NCBI GenBank assembly: GCA_004335835.1
Contig: RWJK01001682.1
Span: forward strand, 20,802 to 84,801
DNA length: 64,000 nt
Direction of reading: 5' to 3'
Origin: Scenedesmus sp. ARA3
Lineage: Eukaryota; Chlorophyta; Chlorophyceae; Sphaeropleales; Scenedesmaceae
The translations under genes and the position numbers were made by a program. Below, piece by piece: positions 12,001-23,800 of this stretch. The notes under the pieces are model-generated. The model searched no databases and was not told where the DNA came from. It saw only the letters and a program-made list of their open reading frames with translations. How positions within the stretch are numbered: the first letter of the stretch is position 1; the number at the start of each line of letters is the position of its first letter.

Positions 12001-12493
12001 CCATACCGCCTGCCTGTATGCATCAACAACAAATGGAACAGCCGGAGGCTGAACCAAAAACCACAACTCCCCAGCCAGCAGCACGCCAGTGCACACACAC
12101 ATGCACCATACGCCCTCTCACACGAACGCCACAAGGCGGGACAGCACACGCGACGTCTTCCAGTCAATCAACTCGAACTCCTTTGGTAACCGCTGCTCCC
12201 TTGGGGCACAGGCCACTCTCTGTGCAGGACACCTTTTTGCAACCAGGGAAAACTAATGACGGCAGGCAGCTCCCTGTACTATCACAACTGTCGACAGGCA
12301 TATAGCTGCAGCCACGCGGGCAGCAGCTACAACATCACAACACAACCAGCACCAGAAATGGAAGCGTGTACCAACTTACTCAACGACACGCGCCAACCCA
12401 GCATCAACATGCACAAATGCAAGCAGCAATCCCACGAAAGGGCTACGCAGCGGCAGCACTGATGAAAACGCTACTGCTGTCACTACCAGCCGC
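9100..12493. other. Intergenic region with no recognised gene
   Basis: This is the promoter side of the glycosidase gene and the 3' flank of the phosphatase gene. Several open frames exist on both strands, for example minus 9363-9599 with VVAALREWLLQLTPEHIASM, but none shows a family motif or a phase-consistent partner exon. The best-defined structure is a GC-rich minisatellite at about 10995-11285. Confidence 0.6.
10995..11285. repeat. Minisatellite, about 29-30 bp unit, about 10 copies
   Basis: Degenerate tandem units of the form CCTGCAAGCCGCAAGCGTC followed by ACAGCGCTTT, some with AGCTGCAGCTGCC in the variable part. The phase is regular for nearly 300 bp. It is intergenic. Confidence 0.8.
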
Positions 12494-15400
12494 TCAAACT
12501 GCACCGTTCAGCAGGGCTATGTCAAACGCAGCACCGTTGCCGTTGCCGTTTGCTGCCGCAGCACCGCTGCCATTTGATGCAGCAGCACCATTTGCACTGG
12601 CGCCGTTGCCGTTGCCGTTCTCACTGGCTGCTGCTGCTGCTGCTGGCACTGCTGCTGCTGCTGCTGGCTGAGGAACCTGCACATCCTCCTCCACTACCAT
12701 GGCCACAAGCACCGTGATGTCGTCCATCTTGCCGCCTGCAGCAGCATCATGTTACAGCAGTGGCAGCAGCAGACAGCATAAATGATGTCAGCAAAAACAA
12801 TGTCAACAAGCACGGTGATGTCATCCATCTTGCCGCCTGCAGGAGCATCACATATCGAGCATTGACAGCAGCAGCAGACAGCAGCACACACAGTCAGCAA
12901 ACTGAGACACACAGCAGGCGCATGACAGCGTTATTGCATCCATCACGCATAGCATTTGAAACAACAGCAGCAGCAGCAGAGTGGGCTACATCAGCCACAT
13001 GGTTTGAGATCTGCATTTCATCTGTAGGCTTGCCCAGTGTGCCCTGAAACCATGAACAGCTGCCGCACTCTCAATAGCAGCAGGGCAGGGTGCATCAGCC
13101 AGAGACATTGGAGCCCGTATCCGTCACCTGTGAGCTCTCCCAGCTGCACCTTGCCGTCCTTGAGCTTGGTGTTCATCACCTTCATCCACCACGGCCAGTC
13201 CAGGCTGCACACAGCAGCAGCAGCAGGGGCAGCAGCAGCAGGAGGGGCAGCAGCGGCAAGGCCAGCAGCAGAGGCACAGCGGCAGGCAACGCGTCGTGAG
13301 GTGCGTCATGAAAGCCAGCGACATGTCAGGTCCTGGACCACAACTGACAACATATAATACAATACACCGCTTCTCTGCCTCTGCAGCACATGCGCCTGCA
13401 AACCAAAACCTGCTGCCTGCATGGCTTGCAAGACAGGGTCCCCAACCCATCAGCACTGCGCAGCATACACAACAACTCATGTTTGTTTGCTGCTCACCCC
13501 TGCGCCTTGGCCTCAGCCGTGTAGGAGCTGCGCGCTACCATCCTAGCTTGCAGGACAGTTTCATTCTGTTCACATCCCGAACACCATCCCGAACACAGCA
13601 CAACTTATGCAGCTACACAAACCAACATGGTGTCACTTGCTCACCCCTGCGCCTTGGCCTCAGCCGTGTAGGGGCTGGCAAAGTCCTCGTCAGCAGCGTG
13701 CCGCCGTGCCAGCTTTGCGATCTTGTCTGCTGCTGCATCCACGCCCTCCGCGCTGCGCGGCAGCAGCTCCAGCACCTCCTTGGCATATACATTGTCCCAC
13801 AGGCCGTCGGAGCCTGCAGGAATAGAATGGACAGCAGCAGGAGGTGAGCGGCAGCACATGAGGCAGCTTCCTGGCATACACGTTGTCCCACAGGCCGTCG
13901 GAGCCTGCAAGCAATAACAAATTCAACGGTGGAAATCACAGTGAGCGGCAGCAAGAGGTTAACGGCAGCAGATCCAGCAACTTCCTGGCATACACGTTGT
14001 CCCACAGGCCATCAGAGCCTGCAGACATAACACGGTGATTGGCAGCAGGGGGCAAGCATCAGCCCATGAGGCAGCTTCCTTGCATACACGTGGTGCAAGC
14101 AAACAAGCGAATGAGTTGATGGGAGCAGCAGTATAGGCCTCAGGGATATTGGCAGCAGACAAGCACGTTGGGCAGGTGCACACGTTACAGCAGCCTGAAC
14201 GAGTTGCTGGTGCATGGAGCTTATGCGTTGGCATGAGCAATTTGCAGGGGTTACACATACGTATCGACACCTAAGCCTTGTCAGCTTGCTGCTTGTGTTG
14301 CACCACGTCCACAATATTTCAGCCCTGTCTGCTACTTGCTTGTCCGTCGCCAACCAGCGCACCTGCCACCACAATGTCCCCTGGCTGCACCGGCAGGTGG
14401 AAGATCTCAGCGTCATCAGCGGTGTCTGTGCCGTCCACAAACTCGGGGTAGGCCCCAAACTGCAGCGGGCAGTCGAAGAAGTGCTGCTTGGGGCTGCTGC
14501 GCAGCGCAATCTCGCCGTTGCGCACCACAATGAAGCCGCTGTCGCCCTGCATGTGTGGATCATGTGTGGAGGAGAAGGAAGCAGGGACAAATGATAAGCA
14601 TGATAAGAAGGCTCAACACGGGTCAACATGTGCTTGCCGTTGCGCACCATGATGAAGCCGCTGTCGCCCTGCGCGCGTGCGAGAATGCATTCAGGCAACC
14701 TCAGGCAGTTGTACAGCACAGCGGGCAGACGCGTCGGACCATGTTGAGCGCCGTTGAAAAACAGTGAAGCCGCTGTTGCGCTGCGCGCGTAAATCACAAG
14801 GAGGGAAAAGAACATGAACGCTCAGCAGCGATGATGAAACCAGCAGATAAGGGTCAAAACATGTCACCTGCTGCTGCTCTCCTTTTTACGGCATGGCTTC
14901 TGGTACTGTCCCTGCTGCTGGACCATCGAGCATCTAGTAATGCCTGCGCTGCCATATGGTGCTGGCTGCACCATGCATCGCACCAGCAGCACTCTGCAGC
15001 TGTGCATGAAACTGCCAGCTTCTGCACAGTCTGCCTCCTTCAACCAACAATCGCACACCACGCCACAGCAACACAGCACCCCAAACAGGCACACCCACCA
15101 GGTTTGCTGCAGTCAGCGCCTTCTGCTCCGGGCACAGCTGCACACTTCAATTATGCAATCCAGCAATATCCACTGCTACGTGCAATAACCACTGCTATGC
15201 GCAACCACCCCCTCCACGTACCAGGTTTGCTGCAATCAGCGCCTTCTCCTCCGGGCACAGCTGCACACTTAGCTTATGCAAACCAGCAATATCCACTGCT
15301 ACGCGCAACCACCCCCTCCATGTACCAGGTTTGCTGCAATCAGCGCCTTCTGCTCAGGGCACAGCTGCACATTCACCCAACCCAGCACGAACCAATGCCA

Positions 15401-16824
15401 CGCGCAACCACCCCATCCACCCACCAGGTTTGCTGCAATCAGCGCCTTCTGCTCCGGGCACAGCTGCACCACGCATGCTGTTGCTGACCCCGCCTTTTTC
15501 GTCAGCTTGTGCGCTGTGTCCAGTGCTGCCCTCGGATCCACCACCACTGCAGGAGCATCCGTGCTGGAATATGGGCTGCAGCCACCGTCCATGCTGTTCA
15601 TGCTCGCGCATGCGCTTTCCACGCTGCCGCTTGCCACCTCGCGTGTGTCTGCGCCTTCAATGTATGCACAGGCTACGCGCATGAGTGTGCGCGAGTACTC
15701 TGCTGGGTTCACGCCTGACTCTGCCCAGCCGCCGACACCTGCAGGCAAGCATTAGACATGTGCAAATGATCCGTTGCGCTGCACACACAGGTGCTGCTTC
15801 AGTAGCGCAGGTTCCTGCAAGGCACAGCTGGCTAAGGATCAGGCAGGAGAAGAAGTCTTGCTGGGGCCGAGTCCAAAGTAGCTGAGCCTCCGACAGCAGC
15901 AGGCAAGATGAGGCATGCATCACAGCAGTAATGAAACTGTGCAGGAGCCTGCCGCACCACCCACACAAGAACGGGTCGTGAGGGCGGCACTGCATGTGCA
16001 CTTGCATGCACGCGCACGTGATGAGACAAGGAGGAAACACTGCAGCTACTGACTATGATGGGTTCAGCATGGGCACCCACACACCCGCTGCACACGACTC
16101 ATGAATGCTTTTGTGTGCTGGGACACTTGGTGCACGACTGCTGTGTGCATATGTGACAAGGGGACCATGCAGCACCAGCCAGATTCTCAGATGAGATTTA
16201 GCATGCAAGCATCCAAGTGTTGGCTGACAAATCAAGAGGTGACTCAAACCAGGGTCAAGTTTCTGGCCATGGGCAGGGCGGCCATGGTGCACCTGACGTG
16301 CAAGCAAACACTGCAATGTGCATGTTGCCCTGCTGCAGGTGCTGTTGCTTGGTGTATAGCATGCTGCGGCATCCCTGTAACATTTAAGGGCTTGCATACT
16401 ACCTTGCGCGTGATTGCCCTGGTGCTGCTGTTGCTGTTCGTCACATGTGGCACTACCACAGACAGCACTTTGCCTCAAATCAGAAGCTGGACTCACCATC
16501 TGCCACACCAATCGCGCCGCCGGAGATGTTGCTGACAAAGTGTGCATCCTCCCCACCATAAGACTCCTTCTCTGGGTGCGGCAGATACGCTGCTGCGCTG
16601 CGCATGCGCAGCTGCTTTACTGTCTTGTACACCACCTGCTGCTGTGGCTCAACTGCTGCTGGTGCTGCTGCTGCCTGCACACCGCTGCCTGCCTCAGCTG
16701 TTGTCTGCACCACTGCGGAGGCCTCCTCGAGCGGCTTTGAGACCACGGCTGTGGCTATAGCAGCAAACGCAGAGTGGCAGAGCAGGCACAGCAACAGCAG
16801 CAGGTCCTCAGGCCACCAGGCCAT
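12494..16824 (-). CDS. PP2C-family Ser/Thr phosphatase, PTC7-like
   Basis: Six in-phase exons: 16824-16497, 15738-15425, 14546-14363, 13813-13645, 13204-13128, 12735-12494 (1314 nt, 437 aa from the Met at 16824). The metal-dependent PPM phosphatase motifs occur in order and rejoin exactly across introns: YGGEDAHFVS, GVADG|VGGWAESG, the Ser/Thr-to-Cys segment SATACVV, AANL|GDSGFIVVRNGE, VVAG|SDGLWDN and ELTG|GKMDDITVLVA. All metal-binding Asp positions are present. The arrangement (PHPEKE...GGEDA, short core, no regulatory domain) is typical of the PTC7/PPTC7 group, often organellar. The N-terminus (MAWWPED, a hydrophobic stretch, then AAIATAVVSKP) could be a signal or transit peptide. In-frame Mets at 16914 and 16884 are alternative starts. 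The C-terminal tail is low-complexity Ala/Gly/Asn. Exons 2, 3, 4 and 6 all have partial copies in neighbouring introns. Confidence 0.92.
12804..12845 (-). repeat. Copy of the exon 6 start (GGKMDDITVLV)
   Basis: An acceptor TCCTGCAG is followed by GGKMDDITVLV, as at the true last exon (starts 12735). It lies in the upstream intron with its own intact acceptor and differs by synonymous changes. Confidence 0.9.
13485..13530 (-). repeat. Copy of the exon 4 end of the phosphatase gene
   Basis: Near-identical to the last ~40 nt of exon 4 (YTAEAKAQG) and its CAGGG|GTGAGC donor (true end 13645). It lies in the downstream intron. Confidence 0.85.
13866..14100 (-). repeat. Three copies of the exon 4 start (SDGLWDNVYA)
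   Basis: Near 13868-13908 and 13980-14020, CTGCAG acceptors are followed by SDGLWDNVYARKL; a third, shorter remnant (VYARKLPH) is near 14075-14098. All lie upstream of the true exon (starts 13813). Confidence 0.88.
14636..14795 (-). repeat. Two copies of the exon 3 start (GDSGFIVVRNG)
   Basis: About 14638-14672 reads GDSGFIMVRNGK after a CAG acceptor. About 14755-14792 is a more decayed copy (AACGGCTTCACTGTTTTTC). Both are upstream of the true exon (starts 14546). Confidence 0.8.
15100..15367 (-). repeat. Three extra copies of a 39-nt exon end (LCPEQKALIAANL)
   Basis: Copies near 15102-15140, 15223-15262 and 15327-15366 repeat the last 13 codons of exon 2. Each is preceded by GTGCAG and followed by CTG|GTGGGT, CTG|GTACGT or CTG|GTACAT. 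Each copy is exactly 39 nt between the AG and GT signals, so it could in principle be included in frame as a micro-exon. Confidence 0.9.
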
Positions 16825-17951
16825 GGCAGCAAAAGGTGCATTGCCACCGCTAGCTGCAGTTCCAACTAATAGGACAAGCCACATGCGCGGCAAACAGGCT
16901 AACCAAGCCAGCATGCAGCGAATCACGATGCACGGTGTCTGGCCATCTGCGCTGTGGCTACGATACACCAATCACAAGCCACCAAGAAGCAAGCTATACA
17001 TGATCTACTACTGAGACCACTTCAGTAACTATAATTGAACAGCTGCGTTGATGCAAAGGTGTGGCCACTCTCTTGCCTGAACTCTCCGCCCTGACTCGGC
17101 TGGGCCGCAAGCTCCTGCTGGCTACCGAAATTGTAGCCTGTCTAGGAAGTTTTGCACCAGCTTGACGAGCCCTCTGGGCGAGGCTGTGCGCGTGCATCGT
17201 GATGGCAGACTGGACGCACTGCCGGTGTGTATGTGCGGAGCAGAGGAAACTCAAGCCAGAAAGATGAACATACTCAAACACGTTGCATGTGGCCTTGCTG
17301 TGCAGTGGTGCCTGATCAGCTAGTTCAGGGCTCACGGAGCAAGAAGAAGTGCTGACAAAGCAGTTGCAAGCAAAGGAAGCACCGTCCGGTTACATCATCC
17401 TTGTTATGAAGATTTAAGTTATGTTCAGCCTGCTGCTGAGATTGCAGGCGAACGAACCTCTTGCTCCTGTGTTGCTGGCAGAAGCGAAAGAGAGGGGAGG
17501 GCTGCTGCGAACTCTGGGCAATGCTGCCCAGTGGCGTACACATCTAAGGACCAAAACAATCTTCATTTGTGTATTCCCCCTTATAGAGTAGGATGGGCTC
17601 ACTGACTGCACAGGGTATGCCGCATATCATATAGAGTTGAACTCTGGACCAGAGCCGACAGACCAGCGCTGCTGAGCAGTAGCTCTGAGCCAATGCATCG
17701 AGTCCAGGCTTGACACTGATGTATAAGAACGACTTTACACTGATGTTGTGCTAGAACACCTCATTCACGCTGTGCACCTTCAACACAGCCATCCTGACGT
17801 CAGGAGCAGTTGACTGAAAGCAGGAGCATCACCCTTGCCCGCATCTGTTGAAAAAGATTCGAATATTCAGAAATCTATGCATCCCTTGCTGTACGGCACG
17901 TACTCCGTAGTACAGCATGCAAAACAACAGGCAGGCCCCTTGGGAGCCTCC

Positions 17952-18020
17952 CATGCGGCTCCATGCATCCGTTCGCGCCAGGTGCCCCATGCGGCTCCAT
18001 GCATCCGTTCGCGCCAGATG
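17952..18020. repeat. 36-bp direct tandem duplication
   Basis: CATGCGGCTCCATGCATCCG followed by TTCGCGCCAG occurs at 17952 and again at 17988, near identical. Confidence 0.85.
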
Positions 18021-18293
18021 CCAGACACCAAACATCAGTCCCTCAAAAGGTCCCAGACCCAACCGTTAACACCAAACCATCATACAACCGACGCCGAACA
18101 GTTCGCCCTGGCCCTCAGTGACAGCCTTGCTAAGGCCGGGCTTTCAGGTGAGAGCCACTGACCAGCGCTGCAGCATAACGTTATAACGCTGTCCTGCAGC
18201 AGTTCAAGTGCGCTACCGCGGCACCATGCACATGTGGCACAGGCCCGAATACGGCTGCAAAGCCCAAGTGTGGATTCTGCAGTACTCAAATAG

Positions 18294-18336
18294 CTGTGCG
18301 TACGCACAGTTCTTGCACAGCTGCGCATATGCGCAG
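18294..18336. repeat. Two 16-bp perfect palindromes 27 bp apart
   Basis: CTGTGCGTACGCACAG (18294-18309) and CTGCGCATATGCGCAG (18321-18336) are each perfectly self-complementary and lie in a duplicated context (AG-palindrome-TTCT). Protein-binding site or cruciform is speculation. Confidence 0.75.
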
Positions 18337-19764
18337 TTCTGGACACCACTCATTCCAAACACCCAGAGTCTCTGGGTGTGCAGCACACATGGCAGCATGC
18401 AGGCATGCAAGTGATGGCACTCGAGCATCAGCCACATAATGCGGCCATAGCACCAGAAGCAGCGCAGCAGCAGCCTTGCATAAGCAAGACGTTCAATGTG
18501 CGAAGCACATATGCAAGATATGAAACACCGCATCCGTGACTCTGGCATCAGGCAACTCGCTGTGTAAGGGTCTGCCTCAAATCAAACATAAAGATATGGG
18601 TACGCAGTGCAGTATCCTACAGTGATATAAACGATTTGCCAACGCCACGGGTGGTTCTGACACCAGCAGCGCCACGCAGTTCCAGCATCAAGCGATTGGG
18701 CGCGCTAGCTGCACATGCTGTGCTGCTCTTGCATCATTCCAGGAGTGCCAAACACCTGCTGCAGAAGTATTCATGAACGCCCCTCCTGGCAGGCAGCAGC
18801 AGACGCCACCCAGAAACCCCGCCAGCAACGTTGCTGGGTTAACCCAGCCATCAGTGCGCATGCAAACGGCGACTGAAGGCATATCCATGTGCAATGCAGT
18901 GTCTTGCAGACACAAAGGAACAGCCAGAATGCTGCCACCCGGCACCCCTCGCCCAGCCCGCCTAAATTTAAATATGAATTTAAAGTCAAACACCCTCCCC
19001 ACCAAGGCCGCCTTGTGTGCTCGGCGACTAGCTGCATAACAGAGGGAGACCACAGTTCGCTACGTAGTGCAGTACTGACCATAAAGCCACCAAGTCAAGG
19101 TATGACCTACAGCAGGACCTGGCTTCATGTTGATTGCGGCACAAAAAACCACCTGTTGAGACCACACCAAATCCATCATGCTGGGGCGCAACATCACCCG
19201 GTGATACTGCAGAATGCGCCAGAGGCTGCCTAGGCATGGGCCATACTGGTGCACTCTGCAGTATGCTTGCAGGGCAAGGGTTTGTAACCAGATCCTGTCT
19301 CTTCATGAGCAGGGACTGCCGACAAGGGACAAAGGACCCGCCACTCCTTAGATGCAGCTGCCGCCGCAAAAATCCTAGCACAGCATGCAGCGATGATCCT
19401 CACGCAGCATGCGGCAGCGCCGCCACGCCACTTCCCACAAAGCAACACGTGGGTAAGTGTGTGTGCAGCTGATGCCGCCATCCAGTAATGGCACCCTCTG
19501 GTGTCTTGCCGCTGTAATATATGCTCCAAGACTAACGCAAGTCTAAAAGCAAGTGTGACACAAAAGTCAAATGCACTGAGGCCCGCAGCACTCTCGTGCT
19601 GCAGCGAGTGCAAGTGCCGGCGGAGTCCAAAGCACTCCCTATCAAACGACCCAGAGCCCCCAACAAACAAACGACAGGTTTGTCCGACAAACCAAGGCAA
19701 AGCGTTGTGTCTTAGAGCCGGCAGACATCATCCTCCAGAAGGTGTCTCTGCAACTGCTCACAAG

Positions 19765-19812
19765 TATGTGTATATATGTGTGTATGTGTGTATGTACGTA
19801 CGTATGTGTCAC
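19765..19812. repeat. TATG/TGTA microsatellite
   Basis: Runs of TATGTGTATATATGTGTG and GTACGTACGTATGTG; low-complexity intergenic sequence. Confidence 0.8.
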
Positions 19813-20475
19813 AGAGCCAGGCTCGGGCACGTGCATGCTGCCCAGTTGCAAAAAGTGTTGCTATGCAATAACACCCAGCCGTTGAAAAAACACTTTGTAG
19901 CACAGATGTGACGCAACAGCGGAAGCTGCCGTAACAGTACTGTGCAGACAGTTGGCTAAACCTCCAGAGTACCACGACAACAAATGCACAGCCAGTACAG
20001 GCAACCACTTTTCCAACACGGTACGGGCAGTGCATGTTTGTTGCCCTCCCATACATCTGCAGCACAGCTGTTTGGCAGTGTCGCAAGATGTGCCAGCACA
20101 TAGATTTATGACGCTACATATGACTGGAGCTGTTGCCCCCTATGCTCAACGTGAAACATAAAACATAACATGCTACAATGTATACGTATGTTTGCCATGC
20201 GTTCATTCAGGGCATGCAAGGCAGCATGCAGCGGCTTGCCCCGTGCACGTGTCGCACTCAGGAGCAGCATATTTGGCTGTATTCAAGCAAGTCCCAGCAC
20301 GGCAATGTACGGCAGACTGTACAAGGCTGAATGCCATGCGTCTCAAACATTCTGTTCTGTCCACCTAGGTGAGGCCTCACAGCAGCCAACGAACAGCCCT
20401 TAGCCAGTTCTAAGCCCGATGGTGATCAACCTCCGCCGCTCTTTAAAGAGCAACGGACACTAAACGGTGCCGCGG

Positions 20476-20541
20476 CGGACACGGCGCAGTGCCGCTACGG
20501 ACACAGCACAGTGCCGCAACATACACAGCACAGTGCCGTAA
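20476..20541. repeat. 22-bp tandem repeat, three copies
   Basis: The unit CGGACACAGCACAGTGCCGC plus two bases is repeated three times with few differences. It lies just downstream of the Ig-repeat gene. Confidence 0.85.
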
Positions 20542-20561
20542 CGCACCGTTTGCATTCAACC

Positions 20562-20645
20562 AATTGCACCAATATCAGCGTCCACCCACACAACTGGTGT
20601 GACACTGCGCAGCATGCTGTCTCTGTTGCCAGTCAAATATTCAGG
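20562..20645 (-). repeat. Copy of the terminal exon, with its own stop codon
   Basis: The minus strand reads a variant of the last-exon end: VVWVDADIGAIG then TGA, parallel to FVWVDADISAKC then TGA at 20775-20689. If an upstream acceptor works, it would be an alternative 3'-terminal exon. Confidence 0.75.
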
Positions 20646-20688
20646 CAAAACCCACAGGCCGGCACGCATGTGCGCCGCCTCATTGCAT

Positions 20689-20780
20689 TCAACACTTTGC
20701 GCTGATATCAGCATCCACCCACACGAATGGTGCACATCCTGAGGGGCACAGGCAGCCTGTGATGCCCTTGCTGACCTACA

Positions 20781-20835
<55 letters not shown>

Positions 20836-23800
20836 GTCATGCATGGGCAGTCGCATCAAACAGGCATGCATTGAAAGGCTGAGTTGGAAAGAGCAGCAAC
20901 TGTGCACCGGACTCTGTATGGCACAGCTTGCTTGTGCTGCTGCAGCATGGATGCAGAAGAGCAGTGCTTTGGCTCATGATGGTGCAGCAACATTCCACAA
21001 GCAATCGATACACTGCCATCACACCAGGCACGCCTGATGACGGTGTTGACAAGCACATGATCTACGAGTTGCTTGGCCAAAGCAGAAGCTAGAACAGGTG
21101 ACACCACTCACCACGCGAGCAGCAGTCGTCGCCACGGGCGTGAAAGCTGCTGCCTGAGCTCCAGCGCTCAGGCTAGCAGCCCTGTAGGGACAGTACTTTG
21201 GCGTGTCCTTCCATGTTTGACCGCACGTTGACTGCACGCGTGCATTGGCCACTGTGTAGCCCGCCGCTGCCTTGAAGTCTCCCACCAGCTGCCCGTTGAT
21301 GCAGCTGACAGTTGCAGTCGCTGCAACAGCTGCTGCATTGGTCTTGCTGGTTGCAGGAGGCTTCAGCAGATCCAAAGACAGCGGGAAGCAGCTGCTGCCA
21401 GCGTCCACGTTACAGGCCATAACTGTGCAGCTTCCACCCGGCTGTGGGAGGAAGGTTCCTGCCCACAGGTTGCCCTTGTTTGATGCAGATGGCTTGCTAT
21501 CAGCAATGCCAAGCGGGCACATCTTGTTGGCTGTGAAGGAGCCAACCTTACAAGGCTTGCTGGATGTCCGGGTGGTTGCAGCACTGCACGATCCGAGCAA
21601 GGACGCGTAGTTGCTGGTCAGGACCTTGCAAGTGGTAGGCAGGGTGCCGCAAGTGTCTTCCACAGACTGGCCATCAACACCGCCCAGTATCAGCTTCGCC
21701 AGGCGCGGCTTTGTCACTTTGAGGAAGGTGGGAGAGGCGCCGGTGAACTGCACGCCAAAGGTCATGGCCAACTGCGGCGGCTGCAGGGATGGCGTTTGAA
21801 TATTCAAATAGAGCACAGATACAGCTATGGCCAGTATGTTGAAGAGTGAGAAGTGTGGTATGCATCTGGCACGGGGTCCGCCTGCAGCTGACAGGGTTGG
21901 CAAGCACAGCAGCTGCATGCAGCGGCTGCCAGAGCACTGGCAGCACATATTTGTACAGCTGCAAGTGGTTTGAAGTGCAGGGCAGATAGAAACGCAAGCG
22001 CACACGGCACATACCACAATTTTCCATCAAACATACATATTCAGTGACATACAGTATCAGAATCAGCTTGTTCAGGCAAGCACCCACCTGGTCTGAGCAG
22101 CTTGTCATTGTGACTGGCACGTTCTTGGCTGTTAGGCTGCTGTCACCCAGACCGCTGCTCTGCTTCACAATGTCGGCACTGATTGCCGCAGCCAGCTGCA
22201 CATCCACTTGGTCCCTCTTGATGCTGGTGCATGACAGCACTCCGATCGGAATGGATTTGCCAATCAGGAATGACATTGTCAGGCCGTCAGTGTCACCCGC
22301 TGGTGCTGCATACCACTCAATGACGCTTTTGCCGCTGCCGCTGACAGGTTGACCGGCCGTGCTGGTGGTGCTAGCCGTGACGTCAGCAATGATAGGCACA
22401 TCTTTGACCAGATCTGCTGTTGCTTGACCGGCAGCGTTGGTAATGCCGCTGAGCGTAGCGCGTGTGCCGTCACGGAATGCGGCCGCAAATGCAATGGTCC
22501 TGCCAGCCACCGGCTTGCTAGCTTCCGTGTAGCTGGCAGTCACTGTGACAGTGGTTGAAACTGGCACTCGGGCACTAGGCTTTAGAGTGAGTTGCAGCAG
22601 GGGCTTGGCAGTGCCGTCATCATACCATTGGATTACGCTCTTGCCGGCATTTGATGACGCGCCAGCGCCGACAGACACTGACGACACCGTCTTGCCTGCA
22701 CTCGACTTAGTGCTGGCAACCACCTCTGCCACAGACACCACATTGCGCACTAGTGGGATGGTAGCCACACCACGGGCATTGGTGTTTGCTGTCCTGGTGT
22801 CCTTTGTGCCATCGCTGTACTTGATATCAAAGGTGATTGGCTGCTTTGCCTTTGGCTTGGTATCAACTACGTATGTAGCTGAAACCCGTACGCGTGTTGT
22901 CACGCGCACACGCGCATTCGGAGCCAGGGTCAACTCCAGCTGATCCTTTGACCAAGTAATAGAGTCTGCAGACTGCGCTACAAAGAAGCCAGTAATGCGC
23001 TTGGTGCTCCTTAGCAGCGCAGCAGATACCACCTTCACATCTTCCGTAGGACTTGCAGGGATCTGTGCAACGGCCTTGCAATCAGCGCCGGTGGTTGAGG
23101 TGTATGTGGCACCGCTGGGAGCACGTGTTTCAGGGTCAACCAGTGTAAAGGCGATGACCTGGCCGGATTGAGGCTTGCCGTCCACAGTGTAGCAGGCTTC
23201 CACAGTCACTGGCTTGCCAGGGGGCACGATCTGTGCATTTGGCAGTGTGTGTTTTGTTGCGCAGGACGACAGCAGCAGAGCATACATTCAGCATACCCGT
23301 CAGGCAGTGTGCTTTCTCTTGCATGCTGTCAGGTAGGAAGTGCTTGCATTGGTGCTGCTCTCGCAAAGGTCGGGCCTTGAACAGCAGGATGCCTGCAATC
23401 TTCACTGTCATGGTGGCAGACACACTTCCAAACCCCAAAATAAGTTAAAACTATAAAATAACACTCACCGGGTCAGGGATGGTCAGTGCGAGTGTCTCTG
23501 CCCCATCCTTGAACCACGTCAGTGTTGTAGTCTTGCTGTCAGCGCTGCGACCCTCGCCAATGCTCGTGCTAGCCACTGCAACATTGTTTGTGCTGGTGGT
23601 GCGGGCTTGAACCACAGCAGCTTCCTCAATTGCAGTGCCTTGCACGGTGCGTGTGCGAGGCCAGAAGACTTGGCCATCGGCATCTGAGGTCAATGTGACG
23701 GTGTCGGTGGTTTTGTCAGCGTTGACTGCTGTCAGAGTAATGGGCCGGTTGGCCACGGGATTGCCGCTCTCTGCACACAATAGCGCAACACAGCAGTTGG

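Larger units (their letters stand above)
16825..20688. other. Intergenic region between phosphatase gene and giant surface-protein gene
   Basis: It holds the 5' flank of the phosphatase gene and the 3' flank of the Ig-repeat gene. No supported gene was found. Open frames such as minus 18688-19053 lack motifs. Small structured elements inside are listed separately (36-bp duplication, two 16-bp palindromes, TATG-like microsatellite, 22-bp triplet repeat, copy of a terminal exon). A perfect 14-bp palindrome GCTCTTTAAAGAGC lies at 20438-20451. Confidence 0.6.

Noticed and set aside
18688..19053. Minus-strand open frame of 121 aa
   Set aside because: No motif, an odd composition, and overlap with an AT palindrome. 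Treated as chance.
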